A DNA stretch of 64,000 nucleotides from Euborellia annulipes (lineage: Eukaryota; Arthropoda; Insecta; Dermaptera; Anisolabididae): the NCBI GenBank assembly GCA_023213315.1, contig JAKCPI010005171.1, positions 89,446 through 153,445 of the forward strand, read 5' to 3'. The position numbers and the translations under genes are program-made. The notes under the pieces were generated by a model. It was given only the letters and a program-made list of their open reading frames with translations, ran no database searches and was not told the DNA's origin. Of this stretch, positions 1 to 10,655 are shown in pieces (position 1 is the stretch's first letter; each line of letters starts with the position of its first letter).

Positions 1-46
<46 letters not shown>

Positions 47-187
47 CAATTTGCGGGACCCACTTTTTTGGACTCAGGGGACCTCAAAACATGTATATCC
101 ATCAAAATCTCGACATCGAATTTTTGACATGATCGCAATACTTTCTCTCTCTATATATTTCATATATAGGGTACGAGAAAGTAAAAA
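1..187 (+). repeat. Family A element, 3' part, cut by window edge
   Basis: The window opens in the AC microsatellite of family A and continues through the conserved distal segment to the terminal AT-rich hairpin ending GAGAAAGTAAAA. The head hairpin and body lie outside the window. It abuts a family E MITE missing its left end, so one element probably interrupted the other. Confidence 0.85.
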
Positions 188-672
188 TTATCGTAATTAA
201 TTTTTTTGTTATCAAGCAAATACAAAAAAACAATCTGTCCCAATAATCTTTAATTTTTTTTAAATTTAAAAATGAATTTATTGTTATTATTAATCACATA
301 TTAATTAAGAAGTTTTTAAAATAAGCTTAGATGTTTTATTTAAAATTCATCTGTCAAATTAGTTCAGCATTCTTGCAATAGATGGCAGGCTAGTCTAACA
401 GAAGATATAGTATAAGCCTATATCTGGCCTATATTTATATATTTTTATGCTTTTATAAAAGATACATAATATATAATAACATTTATAAAGTATTTATTGT
501 TAAAAGATCAATGAAAATCAACCAAATGCATTAAATATTATATAATATATATTAGCTACCATTTTGACATCTCTCGGCAAATTTTTGAATTACTTGATAT
601 TTGGACATACTTTTTTACTTCTTAGCGGGAAAAACATGCGTAACATCTTCGGTCCTATTTCGCATTAAATAT
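188..672. mobile_element. Family E TTAA-type MITE, left end lost
   Basis: Closely matches the copies at 6530, 17150 and 22739 (for example the AT-rich stretch with ATAGATGGCAGGCTAGTC). The left inverted terminus is missing where family A begins, and the right terminus near 665 is degenerate. Non-coding. Confidence 0.8.
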
Positions 673-679
673 AAGCTTT

Positions 680-1520
680 TATCACTCAATAAATTTTAAG
701 AAAAAAAAAACCTGAGATGAGTAAGAGAACATCATAAAACTTCCTTATCGTAATGTCATGTGCTCTTTACCACTCCTTTTTTTATTTTTATTAAAACTTA
801 ATATTAGATCCTGTAGACTACTTGTATTATAATATGTGTTATTTACTCACCCTAAAATAACAAGTTTATATTTAATAGAATAATCTCGTTTTAATTGATT
901 GAGTTGGGATGTAAACAGAAGAAATGGATTTAAGCAAAGGCACGTAAACAAAATTGAGACAAAAATAGGGAACGAATGAACAAGACACGAAATTAACTCT
1001 GGTAGAGAGAGTGAGAGAGAGAGAGGAAATGAAAGTTGCTCTCTCTCTCTCTCTCAATCAATTTAAATGAATGGCAAAATGACGATTGCTTAAATCCTCC
1101 CCCCTACCCTTCAAATGATGATGATGATGATGATGACACCCCCATCTCTCTATTGCTTAAAATTAAACAAACTGGTACTAACTTTACAAGTTTTCTCCCT
1201 CTCTCTGTCTCTGTCTCTCTCAATTAATGAATATTCCAATTTAGTGAGTGGGTAAATTTGATGTTTGTATTTTTTTGTATACTATCTATCAATTTGATTA
1301 AAAAAAAAGAAAAGTTATTAAAATAATTAATATTTATTTTTATTCAAAATAGCGAAATTTGTCAATTTAAACTCATAGTCAGCTTCTGGTCTATTCTCTA
1401 AGCAAAAAAAGCTGAAAAATCACATTTAATTCATTTTAACTCCTTGCCTCAAATTGATATTATGCAAGCAAAAACTTTAACATAGGCATGTGTATAGTGA
1501 TAGTGCTGAAATAACTATTT
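680..1520. other. AT-rich stretch without recognised gene
   Basis: Only low-complexity tracts stand out: a GA/CT run around 1003-1055, a GAT run at 1118-1135 and a second CT run at 1195-1220. The short ORFs on both strands are translations of these runs. Confidence 0.6.
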
Positions 1521-1640
1521 TGTTTACAATTTCGTTAATAATTAACCTATTTGAACGAATGAATGAATTCTGAGAAGCTAAAGAATTACAGAATATCGTA
1601 CATATACGATTTTTGCATTCAGGGATGGTAAAATTATTTA
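1521..1640. repeat. Dispersed repeat shared with 33628-33748
   Basis: About 120 bp beginning TTTCGTTAATAATTAAC and ending in CATTCAGGGAT recurs at 33.6 kb with roughly 80 percent identity by eye. No coding capacity; family unknown. Confidence 0.6.
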
Positions 1641-1818
1641 TTTATTTATACTCAAATTACAGGAGTTACCCCATTTAACATTTGAGAAGAGTGAAATTAG
1701 AAAAACAAAATAGACAATACAATAACAATTCAATAAAATTCTGAAAGGAGTTTATAAAATATAAAACACAAAATAAATAAAATAAATTTATATAAATGGA
1801 CCAATCAGAGGGAAACCA

Positions 1819-3269
1819 CCCAGGTAGAAATTTATCTTAGTATTAGCTTGAAATTAGCTTTATTTAAGCTTAGAATCTAAGATAGTTTTTTAAGCTTATT
1901 TCTAGCTTATTATTAGCTTATTATTAGCTTGTTATTAGCTAGTTTCCTTAGGTTGCTGCTATCTTATTTCTAGCTTATTATTAGCTTGTTTTTAGCTTAT
2001 TATTAGCTTGTTTTTAGCTTATTATTAGCTTGTTTTTAGCTTATTATTAGCTTGTTTTTAGCTAGTTTTCTAAGCTAATTTCAAGGTTCGTTTTTATCTT
2101 GGATATCTAGCTTAAAGCAACCTTACATTCCATTGATACTATAAGGTTGTATTGTATTCGAATAAGTAATTACTTTTATCTTAAGGTACTGACCAGGGCC
2201 GCAGGCAAACCCCCTCCCCCCTCCATAGCACCTGCTCTTCTATCAAATGTATATTAAAAAATTTTTAATTTGAGAAAAATCATTTTTCTTAATAAATATA
2301 AATTTGGCAGAGTATCAGTATATTAAATAAAATTTAAATAATAAATTTTTTAATCACTTAGAATGAGTGTAAATAGTAATCTAATATTATTCTTGAATTT
2401 TAACTCTTTTATTTATAATTTAAAAAAAAAAGACCCTGCCTACCTGGAAAAACCCAAAAAGGGGAAGCATTTGTAAACAAAAGAATTTACAGTTAGAGTG
2501 GACACAGGCAGCTTTGGTCAGGTTAGTCTACTCTAAACTTTAGGCCTGATAGGATCGTGAATTTTTTTTTAGAATTTAAATTTGTGTTTTAAAAATTCGA
2601 GGGGTGCAAACTAATTTTTTAAATATCTCTTTTGCCCCCCCCCCCCTGAAAGACGCTATTCATCATTTATGTAAGTATATTTATTACATATAAAATAAAT
2701 AAGAAATAAGCTTAAATGATTAAATATTTTTTTTTAGATTTTTAGGTCCAGTGCTAAGTGCTTGGTTTCATAAAGAATATAACATGGTGATTTATTAACT
2801 GCATGTTTTAAAAATAAATATATATTGATAAATTATGTGATTTCTCATTTTTTGTAAAAAGTGGACTTACACCACTTTCAAAATAAATGGTCCATATATA
2901 TGTATTTTATATCTTTTGTTTGTGTTGGAAAAACATTTTAAATAAAAATTTTATTTTTTGCAAATACTTTTTTTTTAACTCAAAATACCATACCTTGCCC
3001 TTAGCTAGTTTTGTTAGCTAATTCCAAGCTTATTTTAAGCTAACAAAACAACATTGCCCTTAGCTAGTTTTGTTAGCTAATTTTAAGCTTATTTTAAGCT
3101 AACAAAACAACCTTATTTTTAGCTAGTTTTGTTAGCTAATTTTAAGCTAATTCGGTAAGCTTGCTGCTAGCTATGCAAAGCGTTACAAAACAACCTTAAA
3201 CTAAGCTAATTTAGTTAGCTAATTTTAAGCTTAATATTAGCTAGTTTTAAGGTTGAATTTCTACCTGGG
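1819..3269. mobile_element. DNA-transposon-like element with AGCTT subterminal repeats
   Basis: The unit is bounded by inverted copies of CCCAGGTAGAAATT at 1819 and 3269. The left subterminal part (1840-2075) is a tandem array of roughly 20-bp TTATTAGCTTG-type units. The right part (3000-3245) has about three ~55-bp units rich in TTAGCTAGTTTTGTTAGCTA. Such arrays are typical transposase-binding regions. The middle is AT-rich and non-coding, so it is non-autonomous. The same terminal motif starts a different element at 34549. No clean TSD was found, so the superfamily is open. Confidence 0.6.
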
Positions 3270-3294
3270 CAGTAGCTTTTTAAAATCGTTTTTT

Positions 3295-3600
3295 CCAATT
3301 CCAACCACATCAATTCACCTCCGATTGGCCTCTGCTATATTTCTGAAGATGGGAGATCTTTCCCTATATTGAGTCCGTGCAAACCCCTGATGGAGCAAAT
3401 ATTTGTGTCTCCTATCAAAGGCCTGCACAGAAAGTCCAATCCTCTCAAGCAACATTGGACAGTCCAATCCATAATTAACAATGTTGTATATAAGTTTTAG
3501 GCCATGTTGCCTCCTCCTACTCTCCAGGGATCTCACCTCGAAAAGCCCCAAGAGCTCAGGGTAAGGGACATGAGAAGCGTAGAAGCCGGTACTTTTGTAA
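3295..3600 (-). pseudogene. Non-LTR retrotransposon (jockey/I-type) C-terminal fragment
   Basis: On the minus strand an open stretch of about 80 codons reads YPELLGLFEVRSLESRRR followed by HGLKLIYNIVNYGLDCPMLL and, later, RRHKYLLHQ with RTQYRERSPIFR. This is the region after the reverse transcriptase of jockey/I-like LINEs, where an SLESRRR-type helix, a KLxYNIxN segment and a final RTxYxxxSPxxR motif are usual. No RT core is present, so this is a 5'-truncated dead copy. The exact clade is uncertain. Confidence 0.7.
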
Positions 3601-3659
3601 AAAAGATATCACAAAAATTTCATCTGCACTGACTCCACGCTCTCCATTTGCACAATTTT

Positions 3660-4047
3660 AATGTTGTCCAAAGTTAAGAAAAATTGAATTTTTTTAAAAA
3701 CTTTAGCCGTATTTTGCACCACTAAATCACTTCTGATTGGGCTTAATCTTTAGATTTCAATGTATCTTAGTTAACTGTTTATTTTTAAGGGGAACCCCAT
3801 ACAAAAATCTAGAAAACTTAAAATAAGAGCCGCTTTAGAGCAGAATTTCTATTAAAATTTTATATTCTCTATCTCTCTAAAACTAGAGCTATTCGAGCAA
3901 AACAGATGGCATTGTTGGAAAAAGGACGTCGCATATACTCAGAGAATAGCTCGAAATACCCCCCGGTACCAAAATCACTGTTAGCCCGCGTAAAGTTTTC
4001 CAATTATGACAAAAATCCAACGCAAGGGTTGTTTTAATTAATTGTTC
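3660..4047. repeat. Dispersed repeat shared with 33750-34010
   Basis: Contains a segment (AAACTTTAGCCGT, then AAGAGCCGCTTTAGAG and ATCTCTCTAAAACT) that recurs in diverged form at 33.75-34.0 kb. It runs directly into the family A tail at 4048, giving a composite unit with a different head from normal family A copies. Confidence 0.55.
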
Positions 4048-4268
4048 CTCAATTCCTTCAGTGCTTAAAATTAAACAGACACACAGACAGACAGACACAC
4101 ACACACAGACACACAGACAGACAGACCATGTCGCGAAAACCACTTTTTTGGATTCAGGGGACCTCAAAACGTGTATATCCATCAAAATCTAGACATCGAA
4201 TTTTTGACATGAATCCAATACTTTTTCTCTATATATATTAACATATATAGAGGTAAGAGAAAGTAAAA
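4048..4268 (+). repeat. Family A tail joined to a foreign head
   Basis: From CTCAATTCCTTCAG through the AC/AGAC microsatellite to the terminal GGTAAGAGAAAGTA this matches family A. The usual hairpin head is replaced by the unrelated repeat upstream. Confidence 0.8.
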
Positions 4269-4496
4269 CTGTATGCACATGCATGATACAAGAAAACAAG
4301 GTATAGCCACGCGCACATCTTCCCTCTCACTCTAGCTCACTGTGACGTCACGTGGCAGGCAGACATGGCAGGCAGACTATGATACAAATACACTTCTCCC
4401 TATCTCTAGCTCACTGAGAAACGTGGCACGTGGCATACAGATACTACCACAGATATTTACATACTACTAAATGCATTGTTGAACTGTGAAGTCAAA

Positions 4497-4637
4497 ATGC
4501 CGTACTCTGCAGTTTATGGGTGTAGTAATTTTAGTAAAAAACATCGGGAATATCATAGATTTCCAAAGGATGAAACTTTATGTAAATTATGGACAAATGC
4601 CTGCGGCAGGGATGATAAGATTAATGTTAAAAATAGT
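4497..4637 (+). pseudogene. THAP-type zinc-finger exon (fragment)
   Basis: The ATG at 4497 opens MPYSAVYGCSNFSKKHR and continues with YHRFPKDETLCKLWTNACGR. That is the N-terminal half of a THAP DNA-binding domain: AVxGC, then HRFPKD, then W about ten residues on. THAP domains occur in host transcription factors and in P-element-type transposases. A GTAAGT donor-like site at 4635-4640 interrupts the domain, where THAP first exons often end. The C-x2-H half of the finger is absent, and the usual first cysteine is serine (MPYS instead of MPxC). No matching second exon was found within 1 kb. It may be a true first exon or a relic; an alternative upstream ATG lies at 4476. Confidence 0.6.
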
Positions 4638-4837
4638 AAGTGTTTTTCTTTCAAAAAAATAATCAAAAATTATTATTTTTAACAATAATTTTATTACCAT
4701 ATTTAAATACAGTGAGAATTTAGCTGGATATATAGTATATCTATTTAGATAAAAATATTCATTTCTTGGCAATAATTTAAAGAAATTTGATAAAATAAAT
4801 GAAACTTTAAACTGGATACTATTTATATCTAAAGGAC

Positions 4838-5222
4838 TAGGGTCCGACCGAAACAAGATTTTCAGCCGAAACCGAAACCGAATTTCTACCTCAATCTTAG
4901 TTTCGGCCGAAACCGTAACCGAAACCGAAACTTGTATTTACTATCAGGGGCGTATATAGAAATTTTTTCTGAGGGGGGGGCCCGCGGAACCTTTCCCCTT
5001 TTTGCGGACTCTTAAGATTTCCGCCTTGCGGGAAAATTTTTTCCTCAAGTGCAAATCATTTGACCTTTTTTATTTATTTATTTATTATATATATTTTTTA
5101 TGCGTGCGATTCTCATCCCATCTTTTCAGACTCAGGTTTCGGCCGGCCGAAAGTTTCGGCTAATTTTTGACCGAAACCGAAACCAGAATTTTTGGCCGAA
5201 ACCGAATTTCGGCCGGTTCCTA
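4838..5222. mobile_element. hAT-type non-autonomous element with 8-bp TSD
   Basis: Inverted termini TAGGGTCCGACCG and (read from the other end) TAGGAACCGGCCG enclose a non-coding body with many CCGAAACCGAAA-type repeats near both ends. The element is flanked by identical 8-bp copies of TAAAGGAC at 4830-4837 and 5223-5230. An 8-bp TSD with TAGGG termini fits hAT. Within it, 4947 onward starts a second hAT-like end (CAGGGGCGTATATAG, then a G-run) whose partner end is not visible. Confidence 0.85.
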
Positions 5223-5276
5223 TAAAGGACATTTAAGTTATCCAATTGAAAATTTATATTCAATTATTACAGTTGC

Positions 5277-5340
5277 AGACAGGGGCGGCGCGCCCACTAG
5301 GCGAACTAGGCGGTCGCCTTTGTCATAAATCAAGTACAAA
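5277..5340. repeat. hAT-like terminus fragment
   Basis: CAGGGGCGGCGCGCCC followed by TAGGCGAACTAGGCGGTCGC resembles the start of common hAT-type elements (CAGGGGCGG). The following 300 bp are AT-rich and I could not find the second end. Confidence 0.4.
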
Positions 5341-5779
5341 GAAAATAAAAAAATTTCTATAATACATTTTTAATATTAAGTAATTTTAATTTTATATTTA
5401 ACATTAAATATCACATATATACATTAAATGATACCTATACTATGAATATTTTTGGGTTCATTTATTTTTAGACTGTATCATAGTTATAAAATAATAGCTT
5501 GTGCTCACTTATTTTTTACAAAATAAAATTCACTTTTAATAAAATAAACATATTTAAAAGTGATCATATTTGTTTTGTTTTTATTTTCATAAAATCTGTT
5601 AATATAAGCAAACAAAACTGTGATTTACCCTCTACTCCGCATAGCAAACTTACTTATCTGCCCGCCACGTGACGTCATGCGCAGAGTAGGACGAGTTTTC
5701 ACTCCGAAGTGGACATACCTTGTTTTTTTGTATCATGATGCACATGTGCAGTTAACACTGCAGTTAATTCAAAAAGTAA

Positions 5780-6461
5780 AAATCTGGTGTGACTGGCGCA
5801 CAGCACACAACTTTCTCTTACCTTCGGTAATCGAAAGTTGTGTTCTGCGCTTGTCACACCAGATTTTTTGTGTCGACATATATTTAGTTCCCGACAGTAC
5901 GGAACATTTGAATTCAGATGTAAAATTTATAAGTATGGGAAAATATTTATATTTTGTTACCATGGCAACCATTTCTCCTATCTTCCCTATGAAATACAAG
6001 AGTAAAGTGGTCTTCAGAAGATTTCAATTGCAAAATGAGAATATACATTTTAAAGAAAATCTAAAAATTAATTGATTTTTGAATTTTAAAAAAAATCGTT
6101 GGAGCAAATTTTGAGAAAATCGAAAAAAACTGAAAAAATACATCAGTAAAGTACTAGTACTCTTTGGCCGATTTTGATTAAAAGCTTATTTTTCCGGTCC
6201 CGGGGGGTGTTTAACTTAAATATAAAATTTCAACCTCGTAGCTCAATTCCTTCATCCTTAAAATTGAACACACACCCACCCACCCACCCACCCACACACC
6301 CACACACCCACAGACAGACCATGTCGCGAAAACCACTTTTTTGGATTCAGGGGACCTCAAAACGTGAAGATCCATCAAAATCTCGACATCGAATTTTTGA
6401 CATGAATCCAATACTTTCTCTCTATATATATATTACATATATACATAGGTAAGAGAAAGTA
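5780..6461 (+). repeat. Family A element, full-length copy
   Basis: A reference copy of family A. The head is an 89-bp near-perfect hairpin (5780-5868; arms from AATCTGGTGTGACTGGCG to its complement). A ~370-bp AT-rich body follows, including GTACATCAGTAAAGTACTAG. Then a CACC/CACA microsatellite (6269-6314), a very conserved block (ATGTCGCGAAAACCAC, then GGATTCAGGGGACCTC), and a second AT-rich hairpin at 6412-6460. Both hairpins contain CTTTCTCTTACC or its complement. No protein of its own is convincing. The class is unknown; no TIR or TSD is evident. Confidence 0.9.
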
Positions 6462-6529
6462 ACAAATTGGACTTTTATTGTTCTTTTTTTTACTTCTCTG
6501 ATAAGGCCTTATTATAATCTCTAAATATA

Positions 6530-7158
6530 TGGGGGTTCAGGAGCGACGTCTAAACGTACTTAAAAAAAAAAAAAAACTAGACTATTATAAGGAATTTTTC
6601 AATGCATTTTTTTTTTAAATGAATTAAATTCATAAGAGATTATTGGGACATCGAGCTATAATTTTTTTAATGATTTATTAAAAAATTATCGTAATTAATT
6701 TTTTTGTTATCAAGCAAATACAAAAAAACAATCTGTCCCAATAATCTTTAATTGTTTTTAAATTTAAGAATGAATTTATTGTTATTATTAATCACATATT
6801 AATTAAGAAATTTTTAAAATAAGCTTAGATGATTTATTTACAAATCAACTGTCAAATTAGTTCAGCATTCTTGCAATAGATGGCAGGCTAGTCGATATAG
6901 TATTAGCCTATATCTGGCCTATATTTATATATTTTTATGCTTTTATAAAAGATACATCATATATAATAACATTTATAAAGTATTTATTGTTAAAAGATCA
7001 ATGAAAATTAAACAAATACATTAAATATTATTAGCTACCAATCTGACATCTCTTGGCAAATTTTTGAATTACTTGATATTTGGGCATACTTTTCATGACA
7101 CACAACGCCATCTTATCGGGAAAAACATGCGTAACACCTTCGGTCCCGTTCCCCCTTA
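6530..7158. mobile_element. Family E TTAA-type MITE, near-complete
   Basis: Ends are imperfect inverted repeats: GGGGTTCAGGAGCGACGTC on the left and, read inward from the right, GGGGGAACGGGACCGAAGG. The right end is followed by TTAA. About 630 bp, AT-rich, non-coding. TTAA targets are typical of piggyBac-type transposition, which is the inference here. Confidence 0.75.
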
Positions 7159-7159
7159 A

Positions 7160-8030
7160 CTGACAAAGGTTTTGAAATCGTTGTTAGCTATCTAATATTT
7201 ATTGAATAATAATCATGAATAGAGATTTTCATTCCCTTTCTATTGATACATATAAAATATTTTTCTATCTATTTTCATTTACGTGTTATAAACATCGCAT
7301 ATCGAAATTCTCCACCATGTGTCGTTAAAAAGAAGTTATTTCTCTTCGTTTAAAAATGACGCAGCACGTCTCTCTCTCTCTCTTTTTTTTTTTTTTTAAT
7401 AAAAGAGGTATAGCAGCATCTCTCTTCTATTGATGGATTGATTGTCGTGTCTGAAATTACAATTAGCTAACGCCTATTTGACAAGAAAAAAACATAAGCA
7501 ATGAATGCCTTTGTAGAAATAAACTCCCTCTAGTGGGGGGGGGGAAGGCTCTTAAATTAATCGATTCATTTAAGGCAGCAACCTTTGTGAGAGAGATCCA
7601 ATTAATTTAGCTGTCATAGTGAATGAGCCTTTTTGCTTTCCCCTACCTACATTTAATGTAATTACCGGCTGCGGGAAATGTATTTATATTTTTATATGAT
7701 AATAAAATAAATTTCTAACCGATCGAAACAACTTTGTCGATTAATTTAATTAAAATTAACCTTATAAACTTAAAACAATAATTTGACAACACTGTAAAAA
7801 ATCTGGGGAGCACAATAACTTTAAAAAGGGGGGACTTAGCCCAAAAAAAGGTTAGTAGGGGGAGGGCGCAAATTAGACACTTGCCACAGGCGCTTCATAC
7901 CCTTGTTACGCCACTGGGAATTTTAGAATTCCCACACTGCTTTCGAAAAAATACAATTTTTAACGAAAATTACTATACAATGTATGTAAAATTACAATAC
8001 ATCTTTAAGGTTCAGTAAATCCGGAATGAG
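7160..8030. other. AT-rich stretch, mostly unrecognised
   Basis: No gene. A CT run lies at 7369-7384. At 7840-7917 a G/C-richer segment ends in TTGTTACGCCACTG, which looks like the right terminus of a hAT-type element (reverse complement CAGTGGCGTAAC). Its left end is not visible. Confidence 0.45.
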
Positions 8031-8059
8031 CAACGCAGCTAGTCGTTTTTTCAATTTTT

Positions 8060-8279
8060 ATTTAAACATAAAGTGCCAGGGCCAACGTTTCGGTCACATA
8101 TAGGACCATCATCAGGGCCAAGCCATTGTCAATTTATTGATCCTCTTGATCATATTGGCCAAAGAAATTATTAACAATTTGATCATTGGATTTGTTGTAT
8201 TATTAATAATTCCTTTGGCCAATATGATCAAGAGGATCAATAAATTGACAATGGCTTGGCCCTGATGATGGTCCTATAT
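8060..8279 (-). mobile_element. Foldback element with hammerhead core (damaged right arm)
   Basis: Inverted arms 8098-8172 and 8196-8279 pair almost perfectly. The left side extends outward through a hammerhead-like motif on the minus strand; the right arm stops inside the same motif. This matches the foldback architecture at 40.9, 42.1, 25.8 and 52.1 kb. No TSD was found. Confidence 0.65.
8076..8124 (-). ncRNA. Hammerhead ribozyme motif (intact core)
   Basis: Read on the minus strand: stem I strand GGCC, core CTGATGA, one extra T, stem II GGTC/GACC with an 8-nt loop, GAAA, a minimal palindromic stem III (ACGT), nucleotide 17 = T, then GGCC closing stem I. All invariant hammerhead positions (C3 U4 G5 A6, G8 A9, G12 A13 A14) are present. 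The unpaired T after A9 is a departure from the textbook form, but it recurs in the sister copies. Confidence 0.7.
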
Positions 8280-9227
8280 TCAAACATACTCTATTTTTCG
8301 AAGAAAATTATAATTAAAAATTTTTTTTTTTTTGACGTGACGTCTTACAAATCATGTGTCTATAGTAGAGGTTAGGGAGGCATGCACGAAAAAGTTTATC
8401 GGCTTGAATAACTCCTCTGTCTTAAGAGGTATAATTATGAGAAATATACGGTTAGAAAGAATGAGTTTTCAGCTAAAGATTTCACCATTTATTTTTTTCC
8501 TATCATTTTATTTTATCCCGCCGCGGTAAATTTTAATTTGAAAGTTTTTATTGTAAACATTTGAACGCATAAATTTGTAAATTTAGTAGATAAATGCATA
8601 GTAGTTATCAGTTGCAAGGGAAATTTGTAAATTTAGTATTCCAAAACACTAAAAATATTTTTTTTTTTACAGTGCAGCTAAAAAACCAGCAAAACAAAAA
8701 AAAAAAACAATAAACAAAGAATATTAATCAACAACTAGGTGGTGTGATTTAATTAAAAATTAAACTTAAATCCCGCAATTTCGTTAAAAAAAAAAAAAAT
8801 CTGGCGTTATGAAGGATATAAAAAAAACAAATTGAGAGATTAATTTTAAGATTGCGATGATTGAGTGACCACACCTCTATTTTTAATTAATCCCCACAGG
8901 AGAGAGAGAGAGAGAGGTTATAAATAAATAACAACTTTTAGGGCGAAATCAAAATTTCGGTCCAATTATTGTCGATTTTCAGGGCGTGGTCATGGAGGTG
9001 GGACCAGGGGGAGGGGAGGGGAGGGGAGGGAGGAGGGGGGAGTGTAATCGGCCGTGTGCTAATTCAATTCATCAAGGTGGAAATTAATAATACAAGTTAG
9101 GAGGAGGAGACAACGAACCGAGTATTTATGTAAATTGAATTGATGATGACGTTAAATAATAATAATAATAATACGCTCCATTGGGATTGAATTGATTTCA
9201 GTTTTTTTTTTTTTAACGTTATCTATT
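8280..9227. other. AT-rich stretch without gene
   Basis: Poly(A)/poly(T) tracts, a GA run at 8897-8915 and a GGGGA-rich tract at 9000-9040. No coding region or recognised repeat family. Confidence 0.55.
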
Positions 9228-9590
9228 AAATTGAGGTCTATTCTCTAAAAACAGACGTTAAAATTTAAAATAAACAAATGGGTGTTAAAAAGTAATGTAA
9301 AAACAATCAGCGTTAAAAAATGCTATTCTCTAAACAAAGTTTTAACAGCGATGTTAACATGTTGCTTTTATTTCAAAGTTATCAAAATCCTTACTTTTTA
9401 GGTTAAAGACGCCATTTTTATTTTAAACACGACGTTAAAATATTAAAGCCACCTCCTAGACATGGCATTAATTTTTAATACTATTTACTAAATGTTAACG
9501 CTTTGGCTTTAAAGTTTTTGTTTATAGCTATTTGAGGCAATTTGTGATTGTGAATAGCATTTTGTAACGCTGATTGTTTTTGCATTACAC

Positions 9591-10506
9591 CAGCGGTTCC
9601 CAAACCGTGGGCCGCGGAGGAAAGATACAAATTATATATATTCATATAAAATTATAGTTCCGGTATGACCAAGAGCTCGGTGGTTTTTTCTTTTGATAAA
9701 AAACTAAAAAGTAGAATACTTCAGTAAAGTAATAGTACTCAAAGTATCCCAAGGACGAAATCTAGCTTAATTTATATTTAAAATATATTTTAAATTTCAC
9801 GTACCAATTTTTGAAAAAATTAGAAAAAGTAAATCAGTAAAGTACTACTATGCGGGGTTTCCCAAAGACGAGATTAATTGTAATTTGTTTTTTATACGAT
9901 AAATAGGAAATGTTTAAAATCTTAAAGAGACCGTTAAACAAAATTTCGAGAAAAATGGAAAAAAAAAACTAAAAAAGTACACCGGTAAAATTCTAATATT
10001 CAAAATTTCCCAAAGATGAGACCTAGTATAATTTGTTTTCTTTACAGGAAAAAGTATATATTTGAAAGAAATCGTTCATGCCAATTTGAAGAAAATTGTA
10101 AAAAAACAAAAAAGTACATCAATAAAGTACTAGTACTCAGTTTCCCAGAGACCGATATCAAACGAAATTTGTTTTCTATACAGGAAATAGTAAATATTTA
10201 AAATTTGTAAGAAATCGTTCAAGATAATTTCGAGAAAAATGGAAAAAACTAATAAAGTACAAGAACCCGAATTTTTCCAAAGATGAGACCTAGCACAATT
10301 TAATATTGAGACCGGAAATATGTATATAGGCTATTTAAAATTTGAAAAAAATTGTTGGAACCGTTTTCGAGAACTGATGTGCTTACAAACAAACAAACAT
10401 ACATTGCTCTTTTAATAGTATAAGATATAGTGGTATGCTCTGGGCCTCAGAGTTTTTTTTTTACGGAAAAAGTGGGGCGCATATCAAAAAAGGTTGGGAA
10501 CAACTG
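9591..10506. mobile_element. hAT-type element with 8-bp TSD CATTACAC
   Basis: Left terminus CAGCGGTTCCCAAACCGTGG and right terminus, read inward, CAGTTGTTCCCAACC are classic hAT ends. Exact 8-bp duplications CATTACAC lie at 9583-9590 and 10507-10514. No transposase is present. The interior is largely occupied by the diverged tandem array at 9700-10330. Confidence 0.88.
9700..10330 (+). repeat. Diverged ~135-bp tandem array (about 5 units)
   Basis: The landmark CATCAGTAAAGTACTAGTACT recurs in diverged form near 9721, 9832, 9977, 10113 and 10245, giving units of about 113-145 bp. Each unit also has a TTTCCCAAAGATGAGACCTAG-type block and a GAGAAAAATGGAAAAAACT block. The same landmark is present once in every family A body and once in a fragment at 31680-31826. 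Confidence 0.75.
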
Positions 10507-10535
10507 CATTACACTATTAACACCTATAGGGGCTC

Positions 10536-10655
10536 GTTATTGTAACGGACTAGGGTGTCGACTTCTACAAAAAAGATCCCTGTTCAAACCCTGGGCGTGC
10601 GAGATTTTTTCATTAAATAAAAATATTTATTTATTGTAAACAAATCCTCAAGCAG
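10536..10655 (+). repeat. tRNA-derived SINE fragment (short type)
   Basis: A tRNA-like head (ACTAGGGTGTCGACTTCTAC for the A-box and anticodon arm, then TGTTCAAACCC as B-box) is followed by TTTCATTAAATAAAAAT and TAAACAAATCCTCAAGCAGG. The same unit is found at 15655-15780 inside a longer SINE. The CCTCAAGCAGGC segment is also shared with the Helitron family. Confidence 0.6.

Larger units (their letters stand above)
9228..10530. repeat. Palindromic repeat interrupted by hAT
   Basis: The segment 9278-9345 (GGTGTTAAAAAG, then AAAACAATCAGCGTTA) is the inverted complement of 9552-9590 continued at 10515-10530. The hAT element at 9591-10506 sits inside the right arm, so this foldback is the older element. 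Confidence 0.65.

Noticed and set aside
3889..4185. Minus-strand frame with a CVCVCVSVCLCVC stretch
   Set aside because: Translation of the AC/AGAC microsatellite and family A distal block.
5620..6075. 151-codon frame ending in family A, and its many ~75-110-codon relatives
   Set aside because: The conserved peptide (for example [19 protein letters not shown]) is the translation of the family A head hairpin and body. It appears on both strands, shifts frame between copies and starts at different places, so it is not a protein gene.
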